64,000 bases of DNA from Burkholderia sp. MS389 (GCF_016899425.1 NZ_CP045994.1:372001-436000), one strand, 5' to 3'. Counted from the stretch's first letter, positions 1 through 9,781 are shown. A program made the numbers and translations. Notes: generated by a model from the letters alone, not told the origin.

Positions 1-1047
1 CAGATCGACGCGGCACCGGAAGAAAAGGCGCGCGGCATCACGATCAACACGGCACACGTCGAGTACGAAACGGCTAACCGCCACTACGCACACGTCGACT
101 GCCCGGGCCACGCTGACTATGTGAAGAACATGATCACGGGCGCAGCGCAGATGGACGGCGCGATCCTGGTTTGCTCGGCAGCAGACGGCCCGATGCCGCA
201 AACGCGTGAGCACATCCTGCTGGCGCGTCAGGTTGGCGTTCCGTACATCATCGTGTTCCTGAACAAGTGCGACATGGTGGACGACGCAGAACTGCTCGAG
301 CTGGTCGAGATGGAAGTTCGCGAGCTCCTGTCGAAGTACGACTTCCCGGGCGACGACACGCCGATCGTGAAGGGTTCGGCAAAGCTGGCGCTGGAAGGCG
401 ACACGGGCGAGCTGGGCGAAGTGGCGATCATGAGCCTGGCCGACGCGCTGGACACGTACATCCCGACGCCGGAGCGTGCAGTTGACGGCGCGTTCCTGAT
501 GCCGGTGGAAGACGTGTTCTCGATCTCGGGCCGCGGTACGGTGGTGACGGGTCGCGTCGAGCGCGGCATCGTGAAGGTCGGCGAGGAAATCGAAATCGTC
601 GGTATCAAGCCGACGGTGAAGACGACCTGCACGGGCGTTGAAATGTTCCGCAAGCTGCTGGACCAAGGCCAGGCAGGCGACAACGTCGGTATCCTGCTGC
701 GCGGCACGAAGCGTGAAGACGTGGAGCGCGGCCAGGTTCTGGCGAAGCCGGGTTCGATCACGCCGCACACGCACTTCACGGCTGAAGTGTACGTGCTGAG
801 CAAGGACGAAGGCGGCCGTCACACGCCGTTCTTCAACAACTACCGTCCGCAGTTCTACTTCCGTACGACGGACGTGACGGGCTCGATCGAGCTGCCGAAG
901 GACAAGGAAATGGTGATGCCGGGCGACAACGTGTCGATCACGGTGAAGCTGATTGCTCCGATCGCGATGGAAGAAGGTCTGCGCTTCGCGATCCGCGAAG
1001 GCGGCCGTACCGTCGGCGCCGGCGTCGTCGCCAAGATCATCGAGTAA
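1..1047 (+). CDS. tuf: Elongation factor Tu, 5' truncated by window edge
   Basis: GTPase that delivers aminoacyl-tRNA to the ribosomal A site. Frame 1 is open from base 1 and the first visible residues correspond to about residue 49 of the usual ~396, so the P-loop lies outside the window. Visible elements are switch I (GITINT), the G3 motif DCPGH, the G4 motif NKCD, the G5 SAK, and both C-terminal beta-barrel domains ending VVAKIIE. The gene sits directly upstream of rpsJ, the usual place of the tuf copy that closes the str operon. An intrinsic terminator follows. There is no sign of damage; the truncation is only the window boundary. Confidence 0.98.
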   Translation, partial: QIDAAPEEKARGITINTAHVEYETANRHYAHVDCPGHADYVKNMITGAAQMDGAILVCSAADGPMPQTREHILLARQVGVPYIIVFLNKCDMVDDAELLELVEMEVRELLSKYDFPGDDTPIVKGSAKLALEGDTGELGEVAIMSLADALDTYIPTPERAVDGAFLMPVEDVFSISGRGTVVTGRVERGIVKVGEEIEIVGIKPTVKTTCTGVEMFRKLLDQGQAGDNVGILLRGTKREDVERGQVLAKPGSITPHTHFTAEVYVLSKDEGGRHTPFFNNYRPQFYFRTTDVTGSIELPKDKEMVMPGDNVSITVKLIAPIAMEEGLRFAIREGGRTVGAGVVAKIIE

Positions 1048-1111
1048 GATCGACGATCCGCGGATCCCGACGGGGTCCGCGATTGCACGGTAAGCAGCTG
1101 TGTACCGTCGA

Positions 1112-1149
1112 AACCGGGTGTCCAGTTCGATCTGGCACCCGGTTTTTCT
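1112..1149 (+). terminator. Intrinsic terminator of tuf
   Basis: A stem AACCGGGTG / CACCCGGTT (1112-1120 with 1136-1144), extended by CCAG/CTGG, is followed by a run of T. It lies 64 bases after the tuf stop and would separate str from S10 transcription. Confidence 0.8.
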
Positions 1150-1171
1150 TTGTGGCGTGCGAATCGCCCTA

Positions 1172-1209
1172 TTGACAAACGCCCACCACCGCGAATTTTC
1201 GTGTAGAAT
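1172..1209 (+). promoter_or_regulatory. Possible promoter region of the S10 operon
   Basis: A perfect -35 hexamer TTGACA (1172-1177) and a good -10-like TAGAAT (1204-1209) lie between the tuf terminator and rpsJ, but they are 26 bases apart, too far for one ordinary promoter. One of them may pair with a poorer partner. Either way the 284-base gap 1048-1331 must hold the S10 promoter and leader; nothing else is seen in it. Confidence 0.4.
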
Positions 1210-1331
1210 CGCGGGCTTAGCAGTGGAAGTCCTGTCCGGAACCTGATGCTTCGCTCCCCGCAGGCGTCATGTTTCACGTTCTTTTAGTGTCCGGCGATGC
1301 AACATCGCCTCGCTCTTTTCAAGGAATTGTC

Positions 1332-1643
1332 ATGCAGCAACAGAAAATCCGCATTCGCCTGAAGGCATTCGACTATCGTCTGATCGATCAATCGGCTGCC
1401 GAAATCGTCGATACCGCGAAGCGGACTGGCGCAATCGTCCGTGGCCCGGTGCCGCTGCCGACGCGCATTCAGCGTTTTGACATCCTGCGTTCGCCGCACG
1501 TCAACAAGACGTCGCGCGATCAGCTCGAAATCCGCACCCACCAGCGCCTGATGGACATCGTCGACCCGACGGACAAGACCGTTGACGCGCTGATGAAGCT
1601 CGACCTGCCGGCTGGTGTCGACGTGGAAATCAAGCTGCAGTAA
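1332..1643 (+). CDS. rpsJ: 30S ribosomal protein S10
   Basis: S10 of the 30S head, which also acts as NusE with NusB in transcription antitermination. It is 103 residues, the normal length, with an N-terminus beginning [17 protein letters not shown]. The start is the ATG preceded by AAGGAATT (1321-1328). An in-frame extension back to 1269 has no ribosome site and does not look like S10. First gene of the S10 operon. A 178-base gap to rplC contains a promoter-like sequence, so rpsJ may be partly separate from the rest. Confidence 0.98.
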   Translation: MQQQKIRIRLKAFDYRLIDQSAAEIVDTAKRTGAIVRGPVPLPTRIQRFDILRSPHVNKTSRDQLEIRTHQRLMDIVDPTDKTVDALMKLDLPAGVDVEIKLQ

Positions 1644-1693
1644 GGCTTCTAGCGCCGGTCGACATGCCGGGCGGCGCTAAGTCTTTGTATTGC

Positions 1694-1722
1694 TTGCGGA
1701 AATCGAGAAGTCGGGCTATACT
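1694..1722 (+). promoter_or_regulatory. Candidate internal promoter before rplC
   Basis: TTGCGG (1694-1699), a 17-base spacer, then TATACT (1717-1722). The -35 hexamer is the same as in the spc and thi candidates in this window. The start would fall near 1729, leaving a leader of about 90 bases before rplC. Confidence 0.55.
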
Positions 1723-1821
1723 GCTTGGCTTTTCGCGTATTCGCGTAAAAAAGTTGGGCCTTGCGTGCCCGGCATTTTGTAAATCAGCCCCGACCAATCG
1801 CAGTCGGGAATGGAGAAAATG

Positions 1822-2472
1822 ATGAGCCTTGGACTCGTAGGTCGCAAGGTTGGCATGACCCGTATCTTCACGGCTGAAGGGGATTCGATTCCCGTCACCG
1901 TGCTGGACGTGTCGGACAACCGCGTGACGCAGATCAAGACTGTTGAAACCGACGGCTACACGGCCGTGCAGGTTGCATTCGGCTCCCGCCGCGCATCGCG
2001 CGTGACGAAGCCGCTGGCAGGTCATCTCGCCAAAGCCGGTGTCGAAGCCGGTGAAATCCTCAAGGAATTCCGCATTGACGCGGCCAAGGCAGCCGAGCTG
2101 TCGAATGGCGCCGTGGTCGGTGCAGATCTTTTCGAAGTGGGCCAGAAGGTCGACGTGCAAGGCGTGTCGATCGGTAAGGGCTACGCCGGTACGATCAAGC
2201 GTTACAACTTCTCCTCCGGCCGTGCCACGCACGGTAACTCGCGCTCGCACAACGTGCCGGGCTCGATCGGTATGGCGCAGGATCCGGGTCGTGTTTTCCC
2301 GGGTAAACGCATGACGGGTCACATGGGTGACGTGACGGTGACGGTGCAGAACCTCGAAATCGCCCGTATCGACGCAGAGCGCAAGCTGCTGCTCGTGAAG
2401 GGTGCGATTCCGGGCGCGAAGGGCGGCAAGGTCTTCGTGACGCCGGCCGTCAAGACCAAGGGGGCGAAATAA
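1822..2472 (+). CDS. rplC: 50S ribosomal protein L3
   Basis: L3 is an early assembly protein whose extension reaches toward the peptidyl transferase centre. 216 residues. The conserved core [13 protein letters not shown] and the glycine-rich [15 protein letters not shown] loop are visible; the glutamine of MAQDP in this loop is the residue N5-methylated by PrmB in E. coli. Start chosen at ATG 1822 (MSLGLVG) because GGAGAA (1812-1817) sits just upstream. An ATG at 1810 would place that ribosome site inside the gene. The stop shares one base with the rplD start. Confidence 0.97.
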   Translation: MSLGLVGRKVGMTRIFTAEGDSIPVTVLDVSDNRVTQIKTVETDGYTAVQVAFGSRRASRVTKPLAGHLAKAGVEAGEILKEFRIDAAKAAELSNGAVVGADLFEVGQKVDVQGVSIGKGYAGTIKRYNFSSGRATHGNSRSHNVPGSIGMAQDPGRVFPGKRMTGHMGDVTVTVQNLEIARIDAERKLLLVKGAIPGAKGGKVFVTPAVKTKGAK

Positions 2473-3092
2473 TGGAACTCAAGCTCCTGAACGAAAATGG
2501 TCAGGAAGGTGCAGTGGTCAACGCATCGGACGTCGTGTTCGGTCGTGACTACAACGAAGCGCTGATCCACCAGGTCGTCGTCGCTTACCAGGCGAATGCT
2601 CGCCAGGGTAACCGCGCACAGAAGGACCGTGAGCAAGTCAAGCACACGACCAAGAAGCCGTGGCGCCAGAAGGGTACGGGCCGCGCTCGTGCCGGTATGT
2701 CGTCGAGCCCGCTGTGGCGTGGCGGTGGTCGTATCTTCCCGAATTCGCCGGAAGAAAACTTCTCGCACAAGGTCAACAAGAAGATGCATCGCGCAGGTCT
2801 CTGCTCGATCTTCTCGCAGCTGGCCCGTGAAGGCCGTCTGTCGGTCGTCGAGGACATCATCCTCGAAGCGCCGAAGACCAAGCTGCTGGCCGACAAATTC
2901 AAGACCATGGGTCTCGACTCCGTTCTGATCATCACGGACACGGTCGACGAGAACCTGTACCTGGCTTCGCGCAACCTGCCGCACGTGGCGATTGTCGAGC
3001 CGCGCTACGCTGACCCGCTGTCGCTGATCTACTTCAAGAAAGTGCTGGTCACGAAGGCTGCGGTCGCCCAGATCGAGGAGTTGCTGTCATGA
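2472..3092 (+). CDS. rplD: 50S ribosomal protein L4
   Basis: L4 lines the peptide exit tunnel through a long basic loop, visible here as the Arg/Lys/Gly-rich stretch [20 protein letters not shown] (about residues 62-81). In E. coli it also represses the S10 operon by acting on the leader; that control is not established for this group. 206 residues. It starts on the last base of the rplC stop and its own last four bases form the ATGA overlap with rplW, which points to translational coupling. Confidence 0.97.
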
Positions 3093-3403
3093 GCGAGATT
3101 CGCAAGAACGATCATCGTTTGATGCAGGTCCTGCTCGCACCGGTGATCTCGGAAAAGGCGACGCTGGTTGCCGACAAGAACGAGCAAGTCGTGTTCGAAG
3201 TCGCACCGGATGCCACGAAGCAGGAAGTGAAGGCGGCTGTCGAGCTGCTGTTCAAGGTTGAAGTTGATTCGGTCAACGTGCTGGTTCAGAAGGGCAAGCA
3301 AAAGCGCTTCGGCCGTTCGATGGGCCGCCGCAAGGACGTGAAGAAGGCGTACGTTTGCCTGAAGCCCGGCCAGGAAATCAACTTTGAAGCGGAGGCCAAG
3401 TAA
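3089..3403 (+). CDS. rplW: 50S ribosomal protein L23
   Basis: L23 sits at the exit of the peptide tunnel and is the docking site for trigger factor and SRP. 104 residues with the typical N-terminal [17 protein letters not shown] segment and the basic loop [19 protein letters not shown]. It overlaps rplD by ATGA and is followed two bases later by rplB. Confidence 0.97.
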
Positions 3404-3405
3404 TC

Positions 3406-4233
3406 ATGGCAATCGTTAAAGTTAAGCCGACATCGCCGGGTCGCCGCGCGATGGTCAAGGTGGTCAACAAGAACCTGCACCAGGGCAAGCCGTTCGCGGC
3501 ACTGCTCGACTCGCAGAGCTCGACCGCCGGCCGTAACAACAACGGTCGTATCACCACGCGTCACAAGGGTGGTGGTCACAAGCAGCACTATCGTATCGTC
3601 GATTTCCGTCGCACGAAGGATGGCATCCCGGCAAAGGTCGAACGTCTCGAGTACGACCCGAACCGCAGCGCGAACATCGCGCTGGTGCTCTACGCAGACG
3701 GCGAACGTCGCTACATCATCGCCCCGAAGGGCCTGACCGTCGGCCAACAGCTGATGTCGGGTTCGGAAGCGCCGATCCGTGCAGGCAACACGCTGCCGAT
3801 CCGCAACATTCCGGTCGGTACGACGATCCACTGCATCGAGATGCTGCCGGGCAAGGGCGCGCAAATGGCGCGTTCGGCTGGCACGTCGGCCATGCTGCTC
3901 GCACGTGAAGGCGTCTACGCGCAGGTTCGTCTGCGTTCGGGCGAAATCCGCCGCGTGCACATCGAGTGCCGTGCAACGATCGGTGAAGTCGGCAACGAAG
4001 AGCATAGCCTTCGCCAGATCGGCAAGGCTGGCGCGAACCGCTGGCGCGGTATCCGCCCGACGGTGCGTGGCGTTGCGATGAACCCGGTCGATCACCCGCA
4101 CGGTGGTGGTGAGGGCAAGACGGCTGCAGGTCGCGACCCGGTGAGCCCGTGGGGTACGCCGGCTAAGGGTTACCGCACCCGCAGCAACAAGCGCACGACG
4201 ACGATGATCGTCCAGCGCCGTCACAAGCGTTAA
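3406..4233 (+). CDS. rplB: 50S ribosomal protein L2
   Basis: L2 is required for subunit association and peptidyl transferase assembly. 275 residues. The signature [14 protein letters not shown] near residues 225-238 includes the conserved histidine linked to activity. The N-terminal RNA-binding region [12 protein letters not shown] and the basic tail [17 protein letters not shown] are both present. It lies between rplW and rpsS with short gaps and its own ribosome site. Confidence 0.98.
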
Positions 4234-4243
4234 GGAGTAGGCA

Positions 4244-4519
4244 ATGGCACGTTCTGTTAAAAAAGGTCCGTTCTGCGACGCCCATTTGCTGAAGAAAGTT
4301 GAGGCGGCTGCAGCTTCGCGCGACAAAAAGCCGATCAAGACCTGGTCGCGTCGCTCGACGATTCTGCCGGATTTCATCGGCCTGACGATCGCTGTTCACA
4401 ACGGCCGTCAACACGTTCCGGTGTACATCTCGGAAAACATGGTCGGCCACAAGCTTGGCGAGTTCGCACTGACCCGTACGTTCAAGGGTCACGCAGCCGA
4501 CAAGAAGGCCAAGAAATAA
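4244..4519 (+). CDS. rpsS: 30S ribosomal protein S19
   Basis: S19 is in the 30S head beside S13 and contacts the A-site finger of 23S rRNA. 91 residues, normal for the family, beginning [19 protein letters not shown] and with the conserved [21 protein letters not shown] core. The start follows AAGGAG (4232-4237). Confidence 0.97.
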
Positions 4520-4531
4520 GGGGCAATCAAG

Positions 4532-4861
4532 ATGGAAGTGAAAGCAATTCATCGCGGTGCCCGCATCTCGGCGCAGAAAACGCGCCTTGTGGCTGACCAG
4601 ATCCGCGGTTTGCCGGTCGACAAGGCGCTGAACGTTCTGACGTTCTCGCCGAAGAAGGCGGCTGGCATCGTGAAGAAGGTTGTGCTGTCGGCAATCGCGA
4701 ATGCGGAGCACAACGAAGGCGCTGATATCGACGAGCTCAAGATCAAGAGCATCTACGTCGACAAGGCTGCATCGCTCAAGCGTTTCACCGCGCGCGCCAA
4801 GGGCCGCGGTAACCGCATCGAGAAGCAATCCTGTCACATCACTGTGACGGTCGGGAATTAA
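4532..4861 (+). CDS. rplV: 50S ribosomal protein L22
   Basis: L22 spans the 50S subunit and its beta-hairpin forms part of the tunnel constriction with L4. 109 residues. The hairpin region [18 protein letters not shown] is near the C-terminus. AAGGGG lies ahead of the start, and rpsC follows after 11 bases. Confidence 0.97.
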
Positions 4862-4872
4862 GGAGCCATACG

Positions 4873-5673
4873 ATGGGACAGAAAATTCATCCGACTGGCT
4901 TCCGCCTGGCTGTCAGCCGCAATTGGGCTTCGCGTTGGTACGCGAACAACAACAATTTCGCGGCGATGCTGCAGGAAGACATCGGTGTTCGTGAGTACCT
5001 GAAGAAGAAGCTGAAGAACGCTTCGGTCGGTCGGGTCGTCATCGAGCGTCCGGCGAAGAACGCGCGCATCACGATTTACAGCTCGCGTCCGGGCGTGGTC
5101 ATCGGCAAGAAGGGCGAGGATATCGAACAGCTGAAGACGGAACTGCAACGCCGCATGGGCGTGCCGGTTCACGTCAACATCGAAGAAATCCGCAAGCCGG
5201 AAACCGATGCTCAGCTGATCGCTGACTCGATCACGCAACAGCTCGAGCGCCGGATCATGTTCCGTCGCGCGATGAAGCGTGCGATGCAGAACGCGATGCG
5301 TCTGGGTGCCCAAGGCATCAAGATCATGAGCGCAGGCCGTCTGAACGGTATCGAAATCGCTCGTACGGAGTGGTATCGCGAAGGTCGCGTGCCGCTTCAC
5401 ACGCTGCGTGCTGATATCGACTACGCGACTTCGGAAGCGAAGACGACTTACGGGATCATCGGCGTCAAGGTGTGGGTCTACAAGGGCGATACGCTCGGCC
5501 GCAACGACGCACCGGTGGTGGAAGAAGTAGCCGAAGACAAGCGTCCGCGTCGCAATGCGCGTCCGGGCGACCGTCGTCCGCGCCGTGACGGCGAAGGCGG
5601 CGCTCCGGGTGCTCGTCGTGGCGCACCGCGCCGTGGCGCCGGCAAGCCCGAAGACGGCAAGACTGGAGAATAA
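4873..5673 (+). CDS. rpsC: 30S ribosomal protein S3, with long basic tail
   Basis: S3 is part of the mRNA entry channel and its helicase activity. The type 2 KH domain is visible with the [12 protein letters not shown] loop (about residues 74-85), followed by the C-terminal S3 domain. The protein is 266 residues, against about 233 in E. coli. The excess is a low-complexity Arg/Gly/Pro/Asp tail from about residue 220, which is likely disordered. Two bases separate it from rplP. Confidence 0.97.
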   Translation: MGQKIHPTGFRLAVSRNWASRWYANNNNFAAMLQEDIGVREYLKKKLKNASVGRVVIERPAKNARITIYSSRPGVVIGKKGEDIEQLKTELQRRMGVPVHVNIEEIRKPETDAQLIADSITQQLERRIMFRRAMKRAMQNAMRLGAQGIKIMSAGRLNGIEIARTEWYREGRVPLHTLRADIDYATSEAKTTYGIIGVKVWVYKGDTLGRNDAPVVEEVAEDKRPRRNARPGDRRPRRDGEGGAPGARRGAPRRGAGKPEDGKTGE

Positions 5674-5675
5674 CG

Positions 5676-6092
5676 ATGCTGCAACCGAAACGCAGAAAGT
5701 ATCGTAAAGAGCAGAAGGGGCGTAACACCGGCAAGGCGACGCGCGGCAACGCAGTGTCGTTCGGTGAATTCGGCCTGAAGGCGATCGGTCGCGGTCGTTT
5801 GACCGCACGTCAGATTGAAGCGGCGCGTCGTGCAATGACGCGTCACATCAAGCGTGGCGGCCGCATCTGGATCCGGATCTTCCCGGACAAGCCGATTTCG
5901 CAGAAGCCGGCCGAAGTGCGTATGGGTAACGGTAAGGGTAACCCGGAGTACTACGTCGCCGAGATTCAGCCGGGCAAGATGCTCTATGAAATGGACGGCG
6001 TAACCGAAGAACTGGCACGCGAAGCGTTCCGTCTGGCCGCAGCCAAGCTGCCGCTGAAGACGGCATTCATCGTGCGCCAGCTCGGCGCCTAA
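5676..6092 (+). CDS. rplP: 50S ribosomal protein L16
   Basis: L16 organises the A-site region of the 50S and binds near the 5S rRNA. 138 residues, starting [19 protein letters not shown]. The start is two bases after the rpsC stop, with GGAGAA (5665-5670) inside the end of rpsC as ribosome site. The conserved [19 protein letters not shown] segment is present; in E. coli the Arg of this region is hydroxylated by YcfD. Confidence 0.97.
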   Translation: MLQPKRRKYRKEQKGRNTGKATRGNAVSFGEFGLKAIGRGRLTARQIEAARRAMTRHIKRGGRIWIRIFPDKPISQKPAEVRMGNGKGNPEYYVAEIQPGKMLYEMDGVTEELAREAFRLAAAKLPLKTAFIVRQLGA

Positions 6093-6101
6093 GGAGAAAA
6101 C

Positions 6102-6296
6102 ATGAAGGCTTCCGAACTTCTCCAGAAAGACCAGGCCGCGCTCAACAAGGAGCTGGCGGACCTGCTGAAGGCGCAATTCGGCCTGCGCATGCAACTCGCG
6201 ACCCAGCAGCTCACGAACACGAGCCAGCTGAAGAAGGTTCGTCGCGACATCGCACGTGTGCGGACCGTCATGACTCAGAAGGCGAACCAGAAATGA
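6102..6296 (+). CDS. rpmC: 50S ribosomal protein L29
   Basis: L29 is a small helical-hairpin protein next to L23 at the tunnel exit. 64 residues, with the usual Leu-rich helices ([20 protein letters not shown]) and the conserved RMQLATQQL segment. AAGGAG lies before the start. It overlaps rpsQ by ATGA. Confidence 0.95.
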
Positions 6297-6565
6297 ACGA
6301 TAGCGTGAAAACCTCGCTGAAGCGGACGCTGGTCGGTCGGGTCGTCAGCAACAAGATGGACAAGACCGTCACCGTGCTGATCGAGCACCGCGTCAAGCAT
6401 CCGATCTACGGCAAGTATGTCGTGCGCTCGAAGAAGTACCACGCGCACGATGAAGCGAACACCTACAACGAAGGCGATCTCGTCGAAATCCAGGAAACGC
6501 GTCCTGTTTCGAAGACGAAGGCCTGGACGGTGTCGCGCCTCGTCGAAGCCGCTCGCGTCATCTAA
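6293..6565 (+). CDS. rpsQ: 30S ribosomal protein S17
   Basis: S17 is a primary 16S rRNA-binding protein with an OB fold. 90 residues. Conserved [20 protein letters not shown] and the [17 protein letters not shown] segment are visible. Last gene of the S10 operon, followed by a 309-base gap that holds the spc promoter. Confidence 0.97.
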
Positions 6566-6591
6566 GCGGGCAGCGCAGTAGGCAGTAACGG

Positions 6592-6610
6592 GCACTTCGT
6601 CACGAAGTGC
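6592..6610 (+). repeat. Short inverted repeat after rpsQ
   Basis: GCACTTCGT and ACGAAGTGC are exact 9-base inverted repeats separated by one base; a realistic hairpin would have a 7-bp stem and a 5-base loop. The nearest T-run (6625-6629) is 14 bases away, so this is at best a weak terminator for S10. Confidence 0.5.
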
Positions 6611-6631
6611 TTGAAATCGCAAAGTTTTTGC

Positions 6632-6659
6632 TTGCGGGACCAGGATTATTTGTTATAAT
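6632..6659 (+). promoter_or_regulatory. spc operon promoter
   Basis: TTGCGG (6632-6637), a 16-base spacer and a perfect TATAAT (6654-6659). It lies in the 309-base gap 6566-6874 between rpsQ and rplN. The rest of that gap (6667-6874) shows no gene and no clear structure, so it is a leader of about 205 bases. Confidence 0.75.
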
Positions 6660-6666
6660 CCTGGTC
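6638..6666. repeat. Perfect 12-bp inverted repeat overlapping the spc -10 box
   Basis: GACCAGGATTAT (6638-6649) and ATAATCCTGGTC (6655-6666) are exact inverted repeats around the 5-base loop TTGTT. The repeat begins on the base after the -35 hexamer, and its right arm covers five of the six -10 bases. It could be an operator. In read-through RNA from S10 it would form a strong hairpin followed by a pyrimidine-rich tract. Confidence 0.8.
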
Positions 6667-6874
6667 TTCCCTCTTTATGGGAGCCCCGTCGCGGGCGAAG
6701 TTGGTGGGGGAAGCGGACTGGCGCCTGCCTGTCCGAAAGATTCACCGAATTGCGATGGCGGGTTTCGTTTGCCGTCGCTGCTGTTCCAACCCAAGCAGCC
6801 GATTGGCTGACGGGACCAAGACTGACCGAATGCATCATGGTGGTGCATCCGGATTAAGTTGGGAAAGACAAACC

Positions 6875-7243
6875 ATGATCCAGACCGAATCTCGGCTCGA
6901 AGTAGCCGACAACACGGGTGCACGTGAAGTCCTGTGCATCAAGGTGCTCGGCGGCTCGAAGCGTCGTTATGCCGGCATTGGCGACATCATCAAGGTGAGC
7001 GTCAAAGAGGCAACGCCGCGCGGGCGCGTGAAGAAAGGCGAAATCTACAACGCCGTGGTGGTTCGCACCGCCAAGGGCGTGCGCCGTCAAGACGGCTCGC
7101 TGATCAAGTTCGACGGCAACGCCGCTGTGCTTTTGAATAACAAGCTCGAGCCGATCGGCACCCGTATCTTCGGGCCGGTGACGCGTGAGCTGCGTAGCGA
7201 ACGATTCATGAAGATCGTTTCGCTGGCGCCGGAAGTGCTGTAA
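6875..7243 (+). CDS. rplN: 50S ribosomal protein L14
   Basis: L14 lies at the subunit interface, forms an intersubunit bridge and is the binding site of the silencing factor RsfS. 122 residues, the family length, starting [17 protein letters not shown]. The open frame runs further upstream to 6677, but that part is leader without family similarity. GGGAAAG before the ATG at 6875 decides the start. First gene of spc. Confidence 0.97.
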   Translation: MIQTESRLEVADNTGAREVLCIKVLGGSKRRYAGIGDIIKVSVKEATPRGRVKKGEIYNAVVVRTAKGVRRQDGSLIKFDGNAAVLLNNKLEPIGTRIFGPVTRELRSERFMKIVSLAPEVL

Positions 7244-7252
7244 GGAGTCGCG

Positions 7253-7561
7253 ATGAACAAGATTCGCAAAGGTGACGAAGTCATCGTCGTCACTGGCAAG
7301 GACAAGGGCAAGCGCGGCGTCGTGCTGGCTGTCGGTGCTGAACATGTGACGGTTGAAGGTATCAACCTCGTCAAGAAGCATGTGAAGCCGAACCCGATGA
7401 AGGGTACGACGGGCGGCGTGGAAGCGAAGACGATGCCCCTGCATATTTCGAACGTCGCACTGGTCGACGCGAATGGCAAGGCGTCGCGTGTTGGCATCAA
7501 GGTCGAGGAAGGCAAGAAGGTTCGCTTCCTGAAGACGACCGGTGCCGTACTGAGCGCCTGA
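7253..7561 (+). CDS. rplX: 50S ribosomal protein L24
   Basis: L24 is an assembly initiator protein of the 50S. 102 residues. An N-terminal KOW motif ([17 protein letters not shown]) is followed by the conserved [11 protein letters not shown] segment. AAGGAG (7242-7247) overlaps the rplN stop. Confidence 0.97.
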
Positions 7562-7577
7562 CGCAGCGGAGTAAAAA

Positions 7578-8117
7578 ATGGCTCGTTTTCAAGAGTTTTA
7601 CAAAGAAAAGGTTGTGCCCGGCCTGATCGAGAAGTTCGGTTACAAGTCGGTCATGGAAGTGCCGCGCATCACCAAGATCACGCTGAACATGGGTCTTGGC
7701 GAAGCGATCGCTGACAAGAAGATCATCGAGAACGCCGTTGGCGACCTCACGAAGATCGCCGGCCAGAAGCCGGTCGTCACGAAGGCTCGCAAGGCAATCG
7801 CAGGCTTCAAGATCCGCCAGGGTTATCCCATCGGCGCGATGGTGACGCTGCGTGGCCAGGCGATGTACGAATTCCTCGACCGTTTCGTGACGGTTGCCCT
7901 GCCCCGCGTGCGTGACTTCCGCGGTGTGTCGGGTCGTGCTTTCGATGGCCGTGGCAACTACAACATCGGTGTGAAAGAGCAGATCATTTTCCCCGAAATC
8001 GATTACGACAAGATCGACGCACTGCGTGGGCTGAACATCAGCATCACGACGACTGCGAAGACCGACGACGAAGCAAAGGCTCTGCTCGCCAGCTTCAAGT
8101 TCCCGTTCAGAAACTGA
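7578..8117 (+). CDS. rplE: 50S ribosomal protein L5
   Basis: L5 binds 5S rRNA and contacts the P-site tRNA and S13. 179 residues with the N-terminal [10 protein letters not shown] and the signature [16 protein letters not shown]. In E. coli the start region of this gene is the site where S8 represses spc; no equivalent structure was worked out here. Confidence 0.97.
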   Translation: MARFQEFYKEKVVPGLIEKFGYKSVMEVPRITKITLNMGLGEAIADKKIIENAVGDLTKIAGQKPVVTKARKAIAGFKIRQGYPIGAMVTLRGQAMYEFLDRFVTVALPRVRDFRGVSGRAFDGRGNYNIGVKEQIIFPEIDYDKIDALRGLNISITTTAKTDDEAKALLASFKFPFRN

Positions 8118-8124
8118 GGTTACC

Positions 8125-8430
8125 GTGGCTAAACTGGCACTGATCGAACGTGAAAAGAAGCGCGCCCGCCTGGTCGCGAAGTTCGCAGCAAAGCGCGAAG
8201 CGCTGAAGGCGATCGTCGAAGACCAAAGCAAGTCGGAAGAAGAGCGCTACGAAGCACGCCTGGAGCTGCAGCAACTGCCCCGCAACGCAAACCCGACCCG
8301 CCAGCGTAACCGCTGCGCGATCACGGGCCGTCCGCGTGGCACGTTCCGTAAATTCGGCCTCGCGCGTAACAAGATTCGTGAAATCGCATTCCGTGGCGAG
8401 ATTCCTGGCCTGACCAAGGCGAGCTGGTAA
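8125..8430 (+). CDS. rpsN: 30S ribosomal protein S14 (GTG start)
   Basis: S14 of the 30S head. 101 residues, the long zinc-free type: no CXXC pairs are seen, only one Cys in [12 protein letters not shown]. The only start matching the family N-terminus ([13 protein letters not shown]) is the GTG at 8125, eight bases after the rplE stop, with TGAGG upstream. Being the zinc-independent form, it needs no zinc-sparing paralogue to function. Confidence 0.96.
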   Translation: MAKLALIEREKKRARLVAKFAAKREALKAIVEDQSKSEEERYEARLELQQLPRNANPTRQRNRCAITGRPRGTFRKFGLARNKIREIAFRGEIPGLTKASW

Positions 8431-8444
8431 TAGGAGAAACGTAA

Positions 8445-8840
8445 ATGAGCATGAGTGATCCTATCGCCGATATGCTGACTCGCATCCGCAACGCGCAGAT
8501 GGTCGAGAAGGTATCGGTCGCGATGCCCTCGTCGAAGGTCAAGGTTGCAATCGCGCAAGTCCTGAAGGACGAAGGCTATATCGACGATTTCGCCGTGAAG
8601 GCGGAAGGTGCGAAGTCCGAACTGAATATCGCGCTGAAGTACTACGCAGGTCGCCCGGTCATCGAACGCCTCGAGCGCGTGTCGAAGCCTGGTCTGCGCG
8701 TGTACCGCGGCCGCAACGACATTCCGCAGGTCATGAATGGCCTCGGTGTGGCAATCGTGTCGACGCCGAAGGGCGTGATGACCGACCGCAAGGCGCGCGC
8801 TACCGGCGTCGGCGGCGAAGTCATCTGCTACGTCGCTTAA
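8445..8840 (+). CDS. rpsH: 30S ribosomal protein S8
   Basis: S8 is a primary binder of the 16S central domain. 131 residues starting [18 protein letters not shown], with AGGAG (8432-8436) eight bases before the ATG. The C-terminal segment [20 protein letters not shown] carries the usual RNA-binding loop. Confidence 0.97.
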   Translation: MSMSDPIADMLTRIRNAQMVEKVSVAMPSSKVKVAIAQVLKDEGYIDDFAVKAEGAKSELNIALKYYAGRPVIERLERVSKPGLRVYRGRNDIPQVMNGLGVAIVSTPKGVMTDRKARATGVGGEVICYVA

Positions 8841-8858
8841 AGCCGAGGAGAGAGAAAC

Positions 8859-9389
8859 ATGTCTCGAGTAGGTAAAAGCCCGATCGCGCTGCAAGGCGCG
8901 GAAGTCAAGCTGGCCGACGGTGCAATCACCGTCAAGGGTCCGCTGGGCACCATCACGCAAGCGATCAATCCGCTCGTGAACGTGGCGAACAACGACGGCA
9001 CGCTGAATCTGTCGCCGGTCGACGAAAGCCGCGAAGCAAATGCACTGTCGGGCACGATGCGCGCGATCATCGCGAATGCCGTGCACGGCGTGACCAAGGG
9101 TTTCGAGCGCAAGCTGACGCTGGTTGGCGTCGGTTACCGTGCGCAAGCGCAAGGCGACAAGCTGAACCTGTCGCTGGGTTTCTCGCACCCGGTGGTGCAC
9201 CAGATGCCGGAAGGCGTCAAGGCTGAAACCCCGACGCAAACCGAAATCGTGATCAAGGGGATCAATAAGCAACAAGTCGGTCAAGTGGCTGCGGAAGTCC
9301 GCGGTTACCGTCCGCCGGAGCCCTACAAGGGCAAGGGCGTGCGTTATGCCGACGAGGTTGTGATCCTCAAAGAAACGAAGAAGAAGTAA
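8859..9389 (+). CDS. rplF: 50S ribosomal protein L6
   Basis: L6 binds near the sarcin-ricin loop and the factor-binding site. 176 residues with two repeats of the L6 fold. The C-terminal signature [16 protein letters not shown] is present. Start MSRVGKSPI with GAGGAGAG upstream. Confidence 0.97.
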   Translation: MSRVGKSPIALQGAEVKLADGAITVKGPLGTITQAINPLVNVANNDGTLNLSPVDESREANALSGTMRAIIANAVHGVTKGFERKLTLVGVGYRAQAQGDKLNLSLGFSHPVVHQMPEGVKAETPTQTEIVIKGINKQQVGQVAAEVRGYRPPEPYKGKGVRYADEVVILKETKKK

Positions 9390-9401
9390 GGGTGCGCAAT
9401 C

Positions 9402-9767
9402 ATGGATAAGACTCAATCTCGCCTGCGCCGCGCTCGCCAGACGCGTATCAAGATCGCTGAGCTGCAGGTCGCGCGTCTCGCCGTGCATCGCACGAACACG
9501 CACATCTACGCTCAAGTGTTCTCGCCCTGCGGCACCAAGGTGCTCGCCAGCGCGTCGACGCTCGAGGCAGAAGTGCGCGCAGAATTGGCCGACAAGTCGG
9601 GCAAGGGCGGCAACGTCAATGCCGCGACGCTGATCGGCAAGCGTATTGCCGAAAAGGCAAAGGCTGCCGGCATCGAATCCGTCGCCTTCGACCGCTCGGG
9701 CTTCCGCTACCACGGCCGCGTCAAGGCGCTGGCTGAGGCAGCTCGCGAAGCTGGGCTCAAGTTCTAA
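9402..9767 (+). CDS. rplR: 50S ribosomal protein L18
   Basis: L18 is one of the 5S rRNA-binding proteins. 121 residues, with a basic N-terminus ([12 protein letters not shown]) and the family core [20 protein letters not shown]. The C-terminal helix carries [20 protein letters not shown]. Confidence 0.97.
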
Positions 9768-9781
9768 GGAAGGAATTCGTC

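Noticed and set aside
1-1047. tuf as a truncated pseudogene
   Set aside because: The frame is open from base 1 at the right residue; the missing part lies outside the window.
1269-1331. N-terminal extension of rpsJ from 1269
   Set aside because: No ribosome site and no family similarity; AAGGAATT before 1332 fits the S10 start.
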